Shown here piece after piece: positions 1 through 4,801 of a stretch of 6,715 nt of DNA. Origin of the DNA: Bacteroidota bacterium (lineage in GTDB: Bacteria; Bacteroidota; Bacteroidia; Chitinophagales; Chitinophagaceae); NCBI GenBank assembly GCA_023426425.1, contig JAFAAT010000121.1, forward strand, positions 1 to 6,715. The letters run 5' to 3'. Both the position numbers and the translations under genes were made by a program. Position 1 is the stretch's first letter; each line of letters starts with the position of its first letter. The notes below the pieces were generated by a model. It saw nothing but the letters and a program-made list of their open reading frames with translations. It did no database searches and was not told the DNA's origin.

Positions 1-831
1 ACCGAAAGCATGAGCCTTGTACCAACTGCCGGCTGGCGTCCTGTACCCAATTACACCATCGCTGGAGACAATGCCGACTACTACCTCAGTATGGGGTTAA
101 CCGCCGAACAAGTTGCAAACGATTATAAAGTCTCCCGCGAGGACCAGGATCAGTTTGCTTACCGCTCCCACCAGAGAGCCATTGCAGCTATCGAAAACGG
201 CTACTTCAAAGAAGGCATTCTGCCGATTACGGTGAAGGAAGTCTATCTCGATGAAAATGGTAAGAAAGCTACCAGGGAGTATGTGGTGGACACAGATGAA
301 GGACCACGTAAAGACACCTCAATGGAAGCGCTCGCAAAGCTTCCACCGGTGTTTGCACAGGGAGGGACAGTCACCGCGGGCAATTCATCGCAGACCTCCG
401 ACGGTGCCTCCTTCGTAATTGTAATGAGCGAGAGGATGATGAATCAACTGGGTCTTAAGCCCTGGGGCAGGCTCGTTGCCTGTGCCGTAGCAGGGGTAGC
501 CCCCCGCATCATGGGCATCGGACCGGTAGCCGCAGTACCTCTGGCTCTCAAACAGGCAAACCTAAGCCTCAATGACATCGACCTCGTCGAACTTAATGAA
601 GCCTTCGCCTCACAATCTGTGGCCGTCATAAGAGAACTGGATATGGACCCTGAACGTGTAAACATCAACGGAGGGGCTATCGCACTCGGCCATCCTCTGG
701 GATGTAGCGGCGCCAAGCTTACTGTACAGATGCTTCACGACCTCAAAAGAACCGGCAGGAAGCGCGGCATTGTAACAGCATGCGTAGGTGGTGGTCAGGG
801 CATTGCAGGTGTACTGGAATACCTCGGCTAG
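1..831 (+). CDS. thiolase (acetyl-CoA acyl/acetyltransferase), 5'-truncated by window edge
   Basis: The frame is open from base 1 and begins T-E-S-M-S-L-V-P, the conserved ESMS segment of thiolases, so the ATG at 10 is internal. About 276 residues are visible of a family length near 390. The N-terminal part with the acyl-accepting nucleophilic Cys lies outside the window. Visible motifs are NEAFA (about 595-609), GGAIALGHPLG with catalytic His at 691-693, and the C-terminal CVGGGQG with the proton-shuttling Cys at 781-783. Thiolases cleave 3-ketoacyl-CoA with CoA in beta-oxidation, or condense two acetyl-CoA in the reverse direction. They act in the cytoplasm. The sequence seen does not decide between a degradative FadA-type and a biosynthetic AtoB-type enzyme, so no symbol is given. 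Beta-oxidation partners would be expected upstream, outside the window. The stop TAG (829-831) overlaps the stop of the convergent DUF2490 gene. Confidence 0.95.
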   Translation, partial: TESMSLVPTAGWRPVPNYTIAGDNADYYLSMGLTAEQVANDYKVSREDQDQFAYRSHQRAIAAIENGYFKEGILPITVKEVYLDENGKKATREYVVDTDEGPRKDTSMEALAKLPPVFAQGGTVTAGNSSQTSDGASFVIVMSERMMNQLGLKPWGRLVACAVAGVAPRIMGIGPVAAVPLALKQANLSLNDIDLVELNEAFASQSVAVIRELDMDPERVNINGGAIALGHPLGCSGAKLTVQMLHDLKRTGRKRGIVTACVGGGQGIAGVLEYLG

Positions 832-1589
832 TTATTCAAGGTGAGGTACAGATTGGCCATCAGTCCGTGGTTGTACTGAAACACCTCGTGGCCATTCACC
901 AGCCCGCCCTGTTGCACTGTCACATTGAAGTAGCCTGCCTCAGCCCGGAAATTCTTGTTGAGCTGATAGCCCAGCAAAAGCCCGATCCTGTTTTGGTCGA
1001 AGACGTTCTGTCCTACATTCTTGCCAAAACCGATAAAGATTTCATCAAATGGAGCCAGGTACCAGGTCTTGTCCTGCATGGTCTTGTTGTTGAGATGCAC
1101 AGTAGCCCTGAGCTGGTAACGGATTCTGTTCATGTAACTCCAATCCTGAACCTCCCGCTCTGGCAGGGACTGATTGATCTTTCCAAGAAAGCGTTGTTCG
1201 ACCCTGAACCGGTGGTTTAGCCCTACCCTCCCAATGGCATCGTTCCAGACCAGCTGCTGGAATATCCGGTGTTCAGGGACTGGGTGCGGACCCGCAGGAT
1301 AATCGCCATGAGGATAGGTGACAATATAGCCATAGCCCAGCATCGCACTCATCCCGTTGTCGAAGTGATACTGAATCCCTGTGCGCGCAAGTGATTGCTG
1401 CCAGTCTGTGATTACCTGATCCCTCCGCCACTGATACTCCAGCCACAGAGAGAGTTTCTTGTTCAGATGAATGGTATTGAAGCTTGCATACCATCCCAGT
1501 GCATTCTGATCGCTAAGACGCTGCGCATGAGTTGTTGAGGTAAGCAGGAAGAAAAAGATCAATGTACCGTAACAAATTCTAGGTCCCAT
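828..1589 (-). CDS. DUF2490-family secreted/outer-membrane protein
   Basis: This is a 253-residue protein. Residues 1-22 form a clear Sec signal peptide: a short charged start, a hydrophobic LIFFFLL core, and a likely cleavage site after T-H-A, before Gln23. The mature part consists of alternating hydrophobic/polar stretches rich in Trp, Tyr and Arg (for example LWLEYQWRRD, GLNHRFRVEQRFLG, IRYQLRATVHLN, RIGLLLGYQLN), as in small beta-barrel or beta-rich surface proteins. The pattern, especially LNHRFRVEQRF followed by R-x-R-Y, fits DUF2490, a Bacteroidota/Proteobacteria family without an assigned function. The protein probably acts in the outer membrane; it does not end in an aromatic residue, so barrel insertion is inferred. 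The gene is alone on its strand and convergent with the thiolase, sharing the CTAG at 828-831. A TAnnTTTG-like element lies about 30 bp upstream of the start. Confidence 0.85.
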   Translation of the reverse strand: MGPRICYGTLIFFFLLTSTTHAQRLSDQNALGWYASFNTIHLNKKLSLWLEYQWRRDQVITDWQQSLARTGIQYHFDNGMSAMLGYGYIVTYPHGDYPAGPHPVPEHRIFQQLVWNDAIGRVGLNHRFRVEQRFLGKINQSLPEREVQDWSYMNRIRYQLRATVHLNNKTMQDKTWYLAPFDEIFIGFGKNVGQNVFDQNRIGLLLGYQLNKNFRAEAGYFNVTVQQGGLVNGHEVFQYNHGLMANLYLTLNN

Positions 1590-1853
1590 AGCTAATGATT
1601 TTCAATCCAGGCGAGTGGCAAAAATAAGGGTGCTGACTTAAGACAAAAAAGTAAAGACTGAAGTAAGTCATATTACAGCGTATCCTGGGACATCAATTCT
1701 GTTTACTTACCGCCAGTTGAAAAAGCGGATGGAACTTGAGAAAACTCCTAACATTCGTATGTTGCTGACTAGCCCGGGAAACACCTGAAAATGGCTAAAA
1801 ACGTTTAAAGCTGGAGACGGAAGTACATAACCTTTCGATTCAATAGTTTACGA
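1590..1853. other. gene-free intergenic region between DUF2490 gene and tRNA-Leu promoter
   Basis: The whole gap between the DUF2490 start and the tRNA is 359 bp. Apart from the DUF2490 promoter candidate and the tRNA promoter (1854-1885) I see no convincing coding frame, structured RNA, terminator or repeat here. A small coding-sized frame that runs across the tRNA downstream is spurious. Confidence 0.6.
1619..1647 (-). promoter_or_regulatory. putative promoter of the DUF2490 gene
   Basis: On the minus strand TATTTTTG (1626 to 1619) fits the Bacteroidota -7 consensus TAnnTTTG. TTTG (1647 to 1644) lies 17 bp upstream, slightly short of the usual 19-21 bp. Transcription would start near 1612, giving a leader of about 23 nt. 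This is a motif match only. Confidence 0.4.
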
Positions 1854-1885
1854 TTTGTTAGTTCAAATTACGCCTCCTATATTTG
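1854..1885 (+). promoter_or_regulatory. promoter of tRNA-Leu, Bacteroidota type
   Basis: TTTG (1854-1857), a 20-bp spacer, then TATATTTG (1878-1885) match the Bacteroidota vegetative promoter (TTTG at -33, TAnnTTTG at -7) at both elements and at the right spacing. Transcription would start near 1892, leaving about 57 nt of leader to be trimmed before the tRNA. This is the best promoter in the window and a main argument for the phylum. Confidence 0.75.
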
Positions 1886-1948
1886 CACTCCCATCGAAAT
1901 CAGCACATGCTGGCAGTAGCGGGGAATGTTCTTTACAAAGATCTGAAT

Positions 1949-2035
1949 GCCCAGGTGGCGAAATTGGTAGACGCACTGTGTTCAGGTCGCAGCGCCTGCA
2001 AGGGTGTGCTGGTTCGAATCCAGTCCTGGGCACCA
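1949..2035 (+). tRNA. tRNA-Leu, anticodon CAG
   Basis: This is a class II tRNA of 87 nt with encoded CCA. The acceptor stem GCCCAGG (1949-1955) pairs with CCTGGGC (2025-2031); discriminator A is 2032 and CCA 2033-2035. The D arm is GCG/CGC (1958-1960, 1972-1974). The anticodon stem CTGTG/CGCAG (1976-1980, 1988-1992) encloses the loop TTCAGGT with anticodon CAG at 1983-1985, which reads CUG. The long variable arm is 1993-2007. The T arm is GCTGG/CCAGT around TTCGAAT (2008-2024). A long variable arm plus discriminator A plus anticodon CAG gives leucine. It is a single-gene unit with its own promoter and terminator. Confidence 0.97.
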
Positions 2036-2054
2036 AGCTTTAAGCACAAACAAG

Positions 2055-2080
2055 CCTTCCACAAAGTGGAAGGTTTTTTT
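2055..2080 (+). terminator. intrinsic terminator of tRNA-Leu
   Basis: A perfect 8-bp stem, CCTTCCAC (2055-2062) with GTGGAAGG (2066-2073), loop AAA, is followed by seven T (2074-2080). It starts 20 nt after the tRNA CCA. Confidence 0.92.
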
Positions 2081-2124
2081 GTTTGCGACGTGCTCAAAGC
2101 TTGCTTTGCAGCACAGGAGCAAAC
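2081..2124. repeat. inverted-repeat hairpin between two facing terminators
   Basis: GTTTGC (2081-2086) pairs with GCAAAC (2119-2124), GTGCT (2090-2094) with AGCAC (2110-2114), and AAAGC (2096-2100) with GCTTT (2103-2107). Adding the flanking T7 (2074-2080) and A7 (2125-2131), the outer arms are 13/13 complementary. The element joins the plus-strand and minus-strand terminators. Confidence 0.6.
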
Positions 2125-2153
2125 AAAAAAACTCCCGCTGCTCAGCAGCGGAG
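2125..2153 (-). terminator. intrinsic terminator for minus-strand transcription
   Basis: Read on the minus strand, a GC-rich stem is followed by seven T (the A run at 2125-2131). The stem core is CGCTGC (2136-2141) with GCAGCG (2145-2150), loop of three, extended by C2135-G2151, T2133-A2152 and C2132-G2153 with C2134 bulged. There is no T-tract on the plus-strand side, so it works from right to left. No intact minus-strand gene feeds it; the nearest candidate is the relic frame 2206-2406, whose stop lies about 50 bp upstream. Confidence 0.65.
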
Positions 2154-2176
2154 CGCTTGATTGTGATTAAAGCTTG

Positions 2177-2208
2177 TAGCTCCCCCCTCTTCCGGATCAG
2201 CGGAGCTA
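2177..2208. repeat. 7-bp inverted repeat TAGCTCC/GGAGCTA
   Basis: TAGCTCC (2177-2183) and GGAGCTA (2202-2208) are perfect inverted arms around an 18-nt loop. On the minus strand the hairpin begins exactly at the stop codon of the relic frame. The GGAGCT core also occurs in the repeats at the right end of the window. Confidence 0.4.
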
Positions 2209-2406
2209 ATCCACCTTAGAAGCCTTTTTTTTGCCACGAGCGAAGTATTCATATTCCCTCAAGTATCCTGCTCTCCGCTCCCAACAGAACGATTCAAAAC
2301 ACTTACTCCTCTTATTAAAACCCGTTAACTCCGTGCCCAGGTTACATAGCTGTAGTGCTTCTGGTGTATATTTGTTATAGACAAGTGAACTATGAGGGAC
2401 GAGGTG
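2206..2406 (-). pseudogene. possible 3' remnant of a minus-strand gene (start-less 66-codon frame)
   Basis: I do not recognise this gene. The minus strand is open for 66 codons before TAG (2206-2208), with no ATG and no GTG or TTG usable as a start near its 5' end. Its upstream limit is an in-frame TAG at 2407-2409, inside the DUF1778 gene. The translation looks protein-like rather than random: it includes YTPEALQLCNLG and, near the end, ERRAGYLREYEYFARGKKK, and finishes K-V-D. A minus-strand terminator follows about 50 bp beyond the stop, which fits the 3' end of a real gene whose 5' part was lost, perhaps when the DUF1778 gene arrived. A chance open frame of this size is quite possible, and an A8 run lies inside it (complement of 2225-2232). 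Confidence 0.3.
2367..2374 (+). promoter_or_regulatory. putative -7 element of the DUF1778 gene
   Basis: TATATTTG matches TAnnTTTG exactly and lies 17 bp before the start codon. Transcription would begin near 2381, giving a leader of about 11 nt. No good TTTG is found at the -33 position, so the promoter is weak or activator-dependent if real. Confidence 0.5.
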
Positions 2407-2664
2407 CTAGTACAGTTTGATGCAAAAATTTCAGAGAAGCAGAAAAAACACCTTGAGTACGCAGCGAGACTAGGTGGTTTCAAAACTCTTGGAGAATTTA
2501 TGGTTCATGCTGCGGAGGTAGAAGCAGAAAAGATTGTTCAGAAGCACAATGAAATACTTGCTTCCGAAAAGGACAGAGAAGTATTTTTTGATTCATTGAT
2601 GAACCCACCGAAGCCTGGCTCGAAACTAAGAAAAGCTGCAGCTTCGTATAAAAGTTCGAAGTGA
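2392..2664 (+). CDS. DUF1778 / TacA-type ribbon-helix-helix antitoxin, apparently orphan
   Basis: This is a 90-residue protein. Residues 3-13 (DEVLVQFDAKI) fit the DNA-binding strand of a ribbon-helix-helix protein; 15-29 and 32-52 fit its two helices (GGFKTLGEFMVHAAEVEAEKIV). The tail at 61-86 (DREVFFDSLMNPPKPGSKLRKAAASY) carries the W/F-x-x-F-x-x-L-x-NPP-x-P-x-x-x-L-R-x-A signature of DUF1778. In that family the N-terminus represses its own operon and the tail neutralises a GNAT acetyltransferase toxin that blocks aminoacyl-tRNA. The toxin gene normally follows directly. Here the next 165 bp hold none, although the stop overlaps a GTG (2661-2663, GTGA) that opens a 9-codon frame. It may be an orphan antitoxin, a relic of a toxin-antitoxin pair, or a protector against related toxins. 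It lies among gene debris near a tRNA, which suggests horizontal acquisition. An unrelated regulator of similar shape is the alternative. Confidence 0.8.
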   Translation: MRDEVLVQFDAKISEKQKKHLEYAARLGGFKTLGEFMVHAAEVEAEKIVQKHNEILASEKDREVFFDSLMNPPKPGSKLRKAAASYKSSK

Positions 2665-2829
2665 ACTACTCAACTTTTCTTCTTCTGTAATGACAGCGAG
2701 TACTGGCATTTCCCACCTGTTCAAATAATCAGAATCGTAGAGACGTACCATGTTACGTCTTCAGCATGCTACGTCTATCATTCCTCATCGTCTGACAATA
2801 ACGTACATTAGCCCCTGAAAACACCAACT
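2665..2829. other. intergenic region with three TACGTCT/AGACGTA sites
   Basis: There is no gene here. AGACGTA (2741-2747) and TACGTCT (2754-2760) form a perfect inverted repeat with a 6-bp spacer, and a third TACGTCT follows at 2770-2776. A weak -7-like TACATTAG (2804-2811, one mismatch to TAnnTTTG) precedes the CDGSH gene by 18 bp. The sites lie about 28-63 bp upstream of that element, a suitable place for regulator binding. Confidence 0.4.
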
Positions 2830-3054
2830 ATGGCATCTACAAAAATTACGGTAAACAACAACGGATCATTAAGGATTGAAGGCGATTTTGAAATAGTAGA
2901 CAAAGACGGAAATGTCTACGACCTGGGCGGTCGTACTGTAGTGTCTATCTGCCGATGCGGACTCTCAAAAAATAAACCCTTCTGTGATGCCTCACACAAG
3001 GGTCATTTTGAACACGAGGCCATAGCATTTGCTTTGCCTCCGAAAAAAGTTTAG
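2830..3054 (+). CDS. small CDGSH-type [2Fe-2S] protein
   Basis: This is a 74-residue protein with one CDGSH-type binding motif at residues 41-56: Cys41-R-Cys43-G-L-Ser46 ... Pro50-F-Cys52-Asp53 ... His56. Three Cys and one His are the known ligands of the [2Fe-2S] cluster in this family. The core reads C-D-A-S-H, with Ala in place of the usual Gly. Before it lies the short beta segment NNGSLRIEGDFEIVDKDG (10-27), typical of small bacterial single-motif members. There is no signal peptide or membrane anchor, so it is probably a soluble cytoplasmic dimer. In this family the cluster is labile and is linked to electron or Fe-S transfer and redox sensing; the specific partner is unknown. It stands alone on the plus strand, and its stop is 3 bp from the stop of the convergent methyltransferase. 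Regulation may involve the TACGTCT sites upstream. Confidence 0.9.
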   Translation: MASTKITVNNNGSLRIEGDFEIVDKDGNVYDLGGRTVVSICRCGLSKNKPFCDASHKGHFEHEAIAFALPPKKV

Positions 3055-3057
3055 CAG

Positions 3058-3882
3058 CTACTTACGGGCAATAATCACAATATTCCAGGCCATTCTCTTA
3101 ACGCCCGGGATAGACAACAACAGCCTGTCCAAAGCCTTCAGCGGATTGAACCACCAGCCAATCGTTGAAGGCTTTTCCTTGAAGATCCTTTTCCAGTAGC
3201 GGATCTCATTCGGGTCATAGCGGCGAATGAAATAATAGGAGATAAACAGCCAAAGTGTGGTGAGCCAGAACTCCTTGTGATACACGTTCCTGAAGTACCT
3301 CTTGTACATCGTCAGTATATCAAAACCCAGGGGCTCCTCGTCGATAGTGCGCACTTTTTCAGCCTTCTCGCGGTAGATATTGATAGCAGGATTGTATTTC
3401 AGCGGATCGATGGTTACCAGCGTGCCGCCAGGCTTCAATGACTCAGACATGGTCTTGATCCAGCTCTCCTGGTCCTGTTTGGGCACGTGGTGCATCAGGT
3501 TTGCACAGTAGATGATATCGAAAAACTCCTTGTGTAGCTCGAGCCGTTCAATGGGCGCAATCAGGAAATTAAGCTTCACATTATGCTTGTCTGCCAGTTT
3601 CTCTGCAAACTCGCCCATCTTAGGAGAGATATCATTAAACCAGACTTCAGCACCTTTTAGTGCAAAGTAGACAGAGCTCTCACCGAGGCCTGCACCCACG
3701 TCCAGTATCTTCTTGCCTTTAAGATCGCCAAGCTGCTCAATCACATAAGCATTTTCCTGTGCTACGAAGCTGTCAAAAAGGGAATATACGTCTATGTCGT
3801 TGACATCTTCGCTCATCGCCCACTCATCGTGGAATTCTTCCTCACGGCGAAGGAGTTCGTCAATATTTTCTCCGGAATGCAT
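3058..3882 (-). CDS. class I SAM-dependent methyltransferase, substrate unknown
   Basis: This is a 274-residue protein. Motif I for SAM binding is KKILDVGAGLGESSVYFALKG (57-77). The acidic end of strand 2 is WFNDISPKM (81-89), motif post-II is FDIIYCANLMHHVP (121-134), and the post-motif-III strand is LKPGGTLVTIDPL (149-161), all in Rossmann order of the Methyltransf_11/25 group. After the core comes a 110-residue extension rich in aromatic and basic residues. Its stretch FWLTTLWLFISYYFIRRY (205-222) is hydrophobic enough to touch or enter the membrane. Such an extension suggests a lipid, quinone-like or glycan substrate, but nothing in the sequence fixes it. The N-terminal LLRREEEFHDEWA (10-22) resembles the start of other small-molecule methyltransferases. 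The gene is monocistronic and diverges from the VOC gene across a 180-bp gap. Confidence 0.88.
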   Translation of the reverse strand: MHSGENIDELLRREEEFHDEWAMSEDVNDIDVYSLFDSFVAQENAYVIEQLGDLKGKKILDVGAGLGESSVYFALKGAEVWFNDISPKMGEFAEKLADKHNVKLNFLIAPIERLELHKEFFDIIYCANLMHHVPKQDQESWIKTMSESLKPGGTLVTIDPLKYNPAINIYREKAEKVRTIDEEPLGFDILTMYKRYFRNVYHKEFWLTTLWLFISYYFIRRYDPNEIRYWKRIFKEKPSTIGWWFNPLKALDRLLLSIPGVKRMAWNIVIIARK

Positions 3883-3896
3883 AGGTTAAAAGGTTA

Positions 3897-3904
3897 CAAA
3901 TGTA
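3897..3904 (-). promoter_or_regulatory. putative -7 element of the methyltransferase gene
   Basis: The minus strand reads TACATTTG, an exact TAnnTTTG, 14 bp before the start codon. Transcription would begin near 3890, so the leader would be only about 8 nt. No clear -33 TTTG lies at the right distance. Confidence 0.45.
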
Positions 3905-4021
3905 GCTAAAAATCAGATAAATGGCTCATGCTCAACTTCAATACGGAAAAGCCTTTCAGCCGGATGACTGTTTGTCGGAAAATCGCTTCTTAAAGACGCA
4001 AATACACCCCTCCACAGTACA

Positions 4022-4039
4022 AAACCTGCTGTAGGTTTG
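4022..4039 (+). promoter_or_regulatory. putative -7 element of the VOC gene with overlapping inverted repeat
   Basis: TAGGTTTG (4032-4039) matches TAnnTTTG and lies 23 bp before the start codon, giving a leader of about 17 nt, very A-rich (ACAAAAAACAAAAATG). AAACCT (4022-4027) and AGGTTT (4033-4038) form a perfect inverted repeat around GCTGT that covers the -7 element, a layout suited to a repressor site. No convincing -33 TTTG is seen. Confidence 0.45.
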
Positions 4040-4062
4040 TATCAACAAAAAACAAAAATGAT

Positions 4063-4491
4063 ATGGCAAAGCAAATTTTTGTAAATCTTCCGATCAAAGA
4101 CCTGAAAAAAAGCATGGACTTTTTCGGCAAGCTGGGTTTTGAATTCAATCTTCAGTTTACAGACGAAAAGGCGACCTGTATGGTGATTAGTGACACCATC
4201 TTCGTAATGCTCTTACAGGAGGAGTTTTTCAAAACCTTCACCACAAAAGAAATTGCAGACGCGAAGAAATCTACCGAAGCCATCATTGCGCTTTCTGCTG
4301 ACAGCAGGGAGGAGGTAGATGAGCTCACAGAAAAAGCTATAGCCGCCGGTGGTGCAAAATCTATGGACCCACAAGATCATGGATGGATGTACAGCAGAAG
4401 TTTCCAGGACATTGATGGCCACATGTGGGAAGTAGTGTATATGGATGAAGTAGCATTGGCACAACAAACCCAGAGTGCCGTAGAAGCATAA
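4063..4491 (+). CDS. VOC-superfamily (glyoxalase/bleomycin-resistance fold) protein
   Basis: This 142-residue protein has one VOC module made of two beta-alpha-beta-beta-beta repeats. The first is QIFVNLPIKDLKKSMDFFGKLGFEFN (4-29) followed by strands around ATCMVISDTIFVMLL (37-51). The second covers STEAIIALSADSREEVDELTEKAIAAGG (70-97), ending in SRSFQDIDGHMWEVVYMD (111-128). The D-x-D-G-H-x-W-E-V segment with Glu123 is the canonical C-terminal metal-ligand strand. The position of the first metal His carries Asn8 (FVNLP), so classic glyoxalase I metal chemistry is uncertain. The protein resembles the COG3607-like 'predicted lactoylglutathione lyase' group, whose substrates are mostly unknown. 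It is cytoplasmic and a single gene with its own promoter and terminator. An ATG at 4058 is out of frame and gives only a few codons. Confidence 0.88.
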   Translation: MAKQIFVNLPIKDLKKSMDFFGKLGFEFNLQFTDEKATCMVISDTIFVMLLQEEFFKTFTTKEIADAKKSTEAIIALSADSREEVDELTEKAIAAGGAKSMDPQDHGWMYSRSFQDIDGHMWEVVYMDEVALAQQTQSAVEA

Positions 4492-4516
4492 TGCTGCATT
4501 GAACAGCAACAACAGG

Positions 4517-4546
4517 GCTGCCTCTGGAGACAGAGACAGCTTTTTT
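4517..4546 (+). terminator. intrinsic terminator of the VOC gene
   Basis: GCTG (4517-4520) pairs with CAGC (4537-4540) and CTCTG (4522-4526) with CAGAG (4531-4535) around the tetraloop GAGA, with one C/A mismatch. Six T (4541-4546) follow. It lies 25 bp after the stop codon. Confidence 0.88.
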
Positions 4547-4561
4547 GTTTTCGGATGTTGC

Positions 4562-4569
4562 TAGATTTG
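4562..4569 (+). promoter_or_regulatory. putative -7 element of the 72-aa gene
   Basis: TAGATTTG matches TAnnTTTG but ends only 4 bp before the ATG at 4574. A start at the usual distance would fall at or next to the ATG, giving a leaderless mRNA. The nearest upstream TTTG (4544-4547) is 14 bp away, too close for a standard -33 element. Confidence 0.35.
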
Positions 4570-4573
4570 GCAA

Positions 4574-4792
4574 ATGGATTTAAAAAGCGCAGTAGAGGCT
4601 ATAGAATACAAGATCGCTACAGAGTCGGACAATTTTGAGAGCGGCAGAGAAATCAGAATGGATATCACCACCTCCTGGCCTGCTGCAGCTTCGCTTGAAG
4701 ATGCATTAAGAAAGAAATTCCCGTTCGTTACCCTGCGCTATGAAGAACGCGCCAACGACAAAATGCAACTCATCCTGGAAAACAGGCGCTGA
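4574..4792 (+). CDS. small hypothetical protein, 72 aa
   Basis: I do not recognise a family. The 72-residue protein is acidic at the start and basic near the end, with no signal peptide, no membrane segment and no Cys. A helix-like stretch at 2-18 (DLKSAVEAIEYKIATES) is followed by SGREIRMDITTSWPAAASLEDALRKKF (23-49) and a beta-like pair FVTLRYEERANDKMQLILEN (51-70). This suggests a compact alpha/beta fold. The frame fills the space between the VOC terminator and the AlkB gene, with 9 bp between the convergent stops, which supports a real gene. No ribosome-binding site is visible, as usual here, and the start may be leaderless. The next in-frame Met is residue 29, which would leave a very short product. 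Confidence 0.6.
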   Translation: MDLKSAVEAIEYKIATESDNFESGREIRMDITTSWPAAASLEDALRKKFPFVTLRYEERANDKMQLILENRR

Positions 4793-4801
4793 GAAGCCTG
4801 G

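Noticed and set aside
780..1220. 146-codon plus-strand frame opposite the DUF2490 gene
   Set aside because: It is the antisense shadow of a well-supported secreted protein and itself has no family signal or promoter.
1855..2219. Three plus-strand frames running across tRNA-Leu and its terminator
   Set aside because: They read through the tRNA, the terminator and noncoding repeats; their composition is not protein-like.
2334..2342. TGCCCAGGT identical to the 5' end of tRNA-Leu (1948-1956), considered as an integration att duplicate
   Set aside because: Only 9 bp match, at the 5' rather than the 3' end of the tRNA, and no integrase is present. Chance is likely.
4213..4573. Minus-strand frames opposite the VOC gene
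   Set aside because: They are shadows of a clear VOC-fold coding sequence, and one spans the VOC terminator.
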